From G965227875 sp965227875 (GTDB taxonomy: Bacteria > Pseudomonadota > Alphaproteobacteria > Rhizobiales > JAJFHC01): DNA of 64,000 nt. The position numbers and the translations under genes were made by a program. Numbering within the stretch: the first letter of the stretch is position 1; each line of letters starts with the position of its first letter. The notes under the pieces are model-generated. The model was not told the origin of the DNA. It saw only the letters and a list, made by a program, of their open reading frames with translations, and did no database searches. Shown here piece after piece: positions 62,351-64,000 of this stretch. The DNA lies in assembly GCA_965227875.1 (NCBI GenBank), contig OZ245783.1, positions 2,108,001-2,172,000 on the forward strand, given 5' to 3'.

Positions 62351-62450
62351 ATCAGGCCCGGGGCTTCGCGTTTTGCTTTGCGCCCGGATGCAACCTGCGC
62401 AATTGCGGGAGACGGGTTTTGCCCTCCGTCCGATCGTGTATGCTTGCACC

Positions 62451-62828
62451 ATGAGCGACACGATTGCCCAGACGGAGGTCCTTGCCGCGAACGAGGCGTT
62501 CTACGCCGCCTTTCGCGCCGGTGACTACGAGACCATGAACAGCCTGTGGTCTCCGCGTGTCGACGTGGCGGTCTTCCATCCGGGCTGGCCAGGCATCGTC
62601 GGGCGGGAGGACGTCATGGATTCTTGGCATCGCATCATGCATCTGGGCGCGCCGCCGGATGTGTTTCCGCGCCGCCAGAAGGTCATCCTCAACGGCTCAA
62701 CGGCGATCGTGTTCTGCATCGAGGACATGCTGGCGGCCCGGACGGTCGCCTCCAATGTGTTCGTGCGCGAGGACGGCGCCTGGCGGATGACCCACCACCA
62801 GGCCGCCGCGCTGCCCGACTCCGCCTGA
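62451..62828 (+). CDS. NTF2-like (SnoaL/SgcJ-type) small protein
   Basis: The 125-residue protein has the NTF2-like cone fold pattern: an N-terminal helix (ANEAFYAAFRAGDYETMNSLW), then VDVAVFHPGWPGIVGREDVMDSW, and a C-terminal strand with WRMTHHQAA. Many such proteins are annotated as putative ketosteroid isomerase-like or as unknown; no catalytic function can be given. The ATG of MSDTIAQTEV is used; longer frames run into the repeat array. Confidence 0.85.
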   Translation: MSDTIAQTEVLAANEAFYAAFRAGDYETMNSLWSPRVDVAVFHPGWPGIVGREDVMDSWHRIMHLGAPPDVFPRRQKVILNGSTAIVFCIEDMLAARTVASNVFVREDGAWRMTHHQAAALPDSA

Positions 62829-62873
62829 TACGGGGCGGCCCCTCTCTGTTCATGCCGGTTCGAGACGCAAGAG

Positions 62874-62900
62874 CCCCGCGCGGTGAGCGGCCGCGCGGGG
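62874..62900. terminator. Bidirectional hairpin between convergent genes
   Basis: CCCCGCGCGG (62874-62883) pairs perfectly with CCGCGCGGGG (62891-62900). It lies between the stops of the NTF2-like gene and the convergent peptidoglycan-binding gene. T tracts are poor on both sides. Confidence 0.5.
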
Positions 62901-62921
62901 GAAGTTGCAGGGGCGGGGAGC

Positions 62922-64000
62922 CTACTCGGCCATCATCCCGTGGCCGCGATGGCCCCGGTGCCGCCTGTGGTGGCGACGGTGCCGGTCTGCCTCCAGGGCG
63001 ATGGCCGCGCCGGTCATGAGCAGGTTCAGGAACTGGGCCCCTGCCGGGTTGCGTTCTTCGGGGACATGGGCGGTTTCCGGAGCCGGGGCGCGGTGGGCCG
63101 GACGCCGCACTTTGATCGTGCCGCAGGCGTTCAGGCCGTCCGCACGGGCCGGAAGGTTCGGCATGAGCTGCGTCAGCAGGTCCCGCAGGCTGCCCTGGCC
63201 GGGGAGGAGGCCGGCATCGTTGCGTGCGGCGGCAAGGGCGCGTCGCGTCGCCGGACCGACGACCCCGTCGACCGGACCGGGGCGGTACCCGGCCTGCGTC
63301 AGCGCGAACTGGACCAGGTGCGGTGTTGCCGTCGCCATCGAGGCGAGCGACCAGCAGGCCTGTCCGCGCGACCGCGATCCGCGGCGCGGGCCGCCCGGAA
63401 TGCGCACCGAAACGGTTTCGCCCGGCTGCAGCGTGTTTACCGCGAGGCTGCACACGACGCCCGCGCCCGCACCGCGGCAGACCGCGTCGTTCGCGTCGTG
63501 CCGGACGGACGTCCAGCGCATGCCGTCGAAGGCACCCTGCAGGACGAGCGTCCGCGTCAGCGCCGCCGTGCCGCGGTTGGTGAGCCTGACGGTCATGGGG
63601 CAGGCGCGCCCGGTGCGGCAGTGCGCGGGGTGGGCAAAGGACAGCGATACGGCCTGGCCGGGATCGGTCCGCGGGGTATCTTCGTTTTCGTCATCGCCGC
63701 GGGCCACGCCGGTCGCGTCGTTCGCCGGGCCGCCGTCGAGCATGGAATGGCTGTCGCCGGAGCCGCAGGGCTTGTGGTCCAGTTCGAGGATCTTGCGGAA
63801 CGTCCGCTCGGCCTTGCGTTCGGCATCGCGCCGGGTCCCGTATTCGGTCGCCGCTGCATCGACATCGGCCTGCGTCACGCCGGGTTTGCCGTCCGACAGG
63901 GCGGTTTCCAGGCGGGCCTTGTGCTTGCGCGCCTCGATCCTGTTGTAGATCGCGTTCGCCCGTGCGTTGGCGGCGGCTTCGATCAGCTTCTCGAGATCCC
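62922..64000 (-). CDS. Peptidoglycan-binding domain protein with His-rich tail (5' end beyond window)
   Basis: The frame is open to the right edge (at least 359 codons), so the N-terminus is missing. Visible parts: a charged helical segment (LEKLIEAAANARANAIYNR), a beta-rich middle with scattered Cys, a PG_binding_1-like helical unit (ALTQAGYRPGPVDGVVGPATRRALA), and a C-terminal tail rich in His, Arg and Gly (HRRHHRRHRGHRGHG). An exported, wall-associated protein is likely, and the tail could bind metal. The function is unknown. Confidence 0.8.
   Translation of the reverse strand, partial: DLEKLIEAAANARANAIYNRIEARKHKARLETALSDGKPGVTQADVDAAATEYGTRRDAERKAERTFRKILELDHKPCGSGDSHSMLDGGPANDATGVARGDDENEDTPRTDPGQAVSLSFAHPAHCRTGRACPMTVRLTNRGTAALTRTLVLQGAFDGMRWTSVRHDANDAVCRGAGAGVVCSLAVNTLQPGETVSVRIPGGPRRGSRSRGQACWSLASMATATPHLVQFALTQAGYRPGPVDGVVGPATRRALAAARNDAGLLPGQGSLRDLLTQLMPNLPARADGLNACGTIKVRRPAHRAPAPETAHVPEERNPAGAQFLNLLMTGAAIALEADRHRRHHRRHRGHRGHGMMAE

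Overview
The window is GC-rich and comes from an alphaproteobacterium, most likely a member of Hyphomicrobiales (Rhizobiales) or a close relative. The case rests on gene order: XRE-metK-trmB; rimP-nusA-ylxR-infB-rbfA-truB-rpsO-pnp; fabI-fabB-fabA divergent from irr; and moeB-dut-coaBC-ubiB-ubiE / mutM-ech-rpsT-dnaA-dnaN-recF-gyrB. An Irr iron regulator, a RegB/RegA redox pair with a Sco1/PrrC protein, an MmcB-like repair protein, CtrA-type TTAA-N7-TTAA sites and clustered GANTC sites agree with this. No rRNA, tRNA, CRISPR array, IS element or prophage was found.

Layout. 1-1546: a chemoreceptor cut by the left edge. 1757-4264: XRE regulator, metK and trmB. 4245-11246: an accessory nitrogen-metabolism-like island of two divergent operons (tetR-ureohydrolase-SDR-SDR-deacetylase leftward; a taurine/nitrate-type ABC transporter rightward), placed between trmB and rimP, which are near neighbours in many relatives. 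11309-21083: the translation/RNA operon rimP to pnp behind a structured, terminator-bearing leader. 21202-24596: HAD hydrolase and unsaturated fatty acid genes, with irr divergent. 25390-27191: an SH3-domain membrane protein and a 2-hydroxyacid dehydrogenase with a CtrA-like site between them, then about 0.9 kb of REP-like repeats. 28131-33095 (leftward): MoeB, dUTPase, CoaBC, UbiB, UbiE. 33213-35382: MutM, enoyl-CoA hydratase, ribosomal protein S20. 35383-36173: a gene-free, AT-richer stretch with a GANTC cluster ahead of dnaA-dnaN-recF-gyrB (to 42784). 42810-51022: a DMT transporter, a class A PBP, a SprT/YgjP-like protease, PHA depolymerase, and the sco1/regB/regA redox cluster. 51023-56005: repeats, MmcB, two poorly characterised proteins, a small exported Cys-Asn-Pro-Cys repeat protein, a nicotinate phosphoribosyltransferase and a small acidic protein. 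56031-60145: a LacI regulator with a clear operator and a SauS/SauT-like pair suggesting sulfoacetate (or another short-chain acid) catabolism. About 60250-62350: six-plus tandem copies of a ~311-bp unit. 62451-64000: an NTF2-like protein and a peptidoglycan-binding protein cut by the right edge.

How the parts fit. Most of the window is housekeeping: methyl donor synthesis, translation initiation and RNA turnover, membrane lipid and quinone synthesis, nucleotide and cofactor hygiene, and replication start. The accessory parts are two small-molecule catabolic modules, each with its own regulator, and the Cys-rich secreted peptide. The best candidates for undescribed biology are the ureohydrolase/ABC island, the CNPCNPC-repeat peptide, and the ~311-bp tandem array whose units carry GANTC methylation sites.
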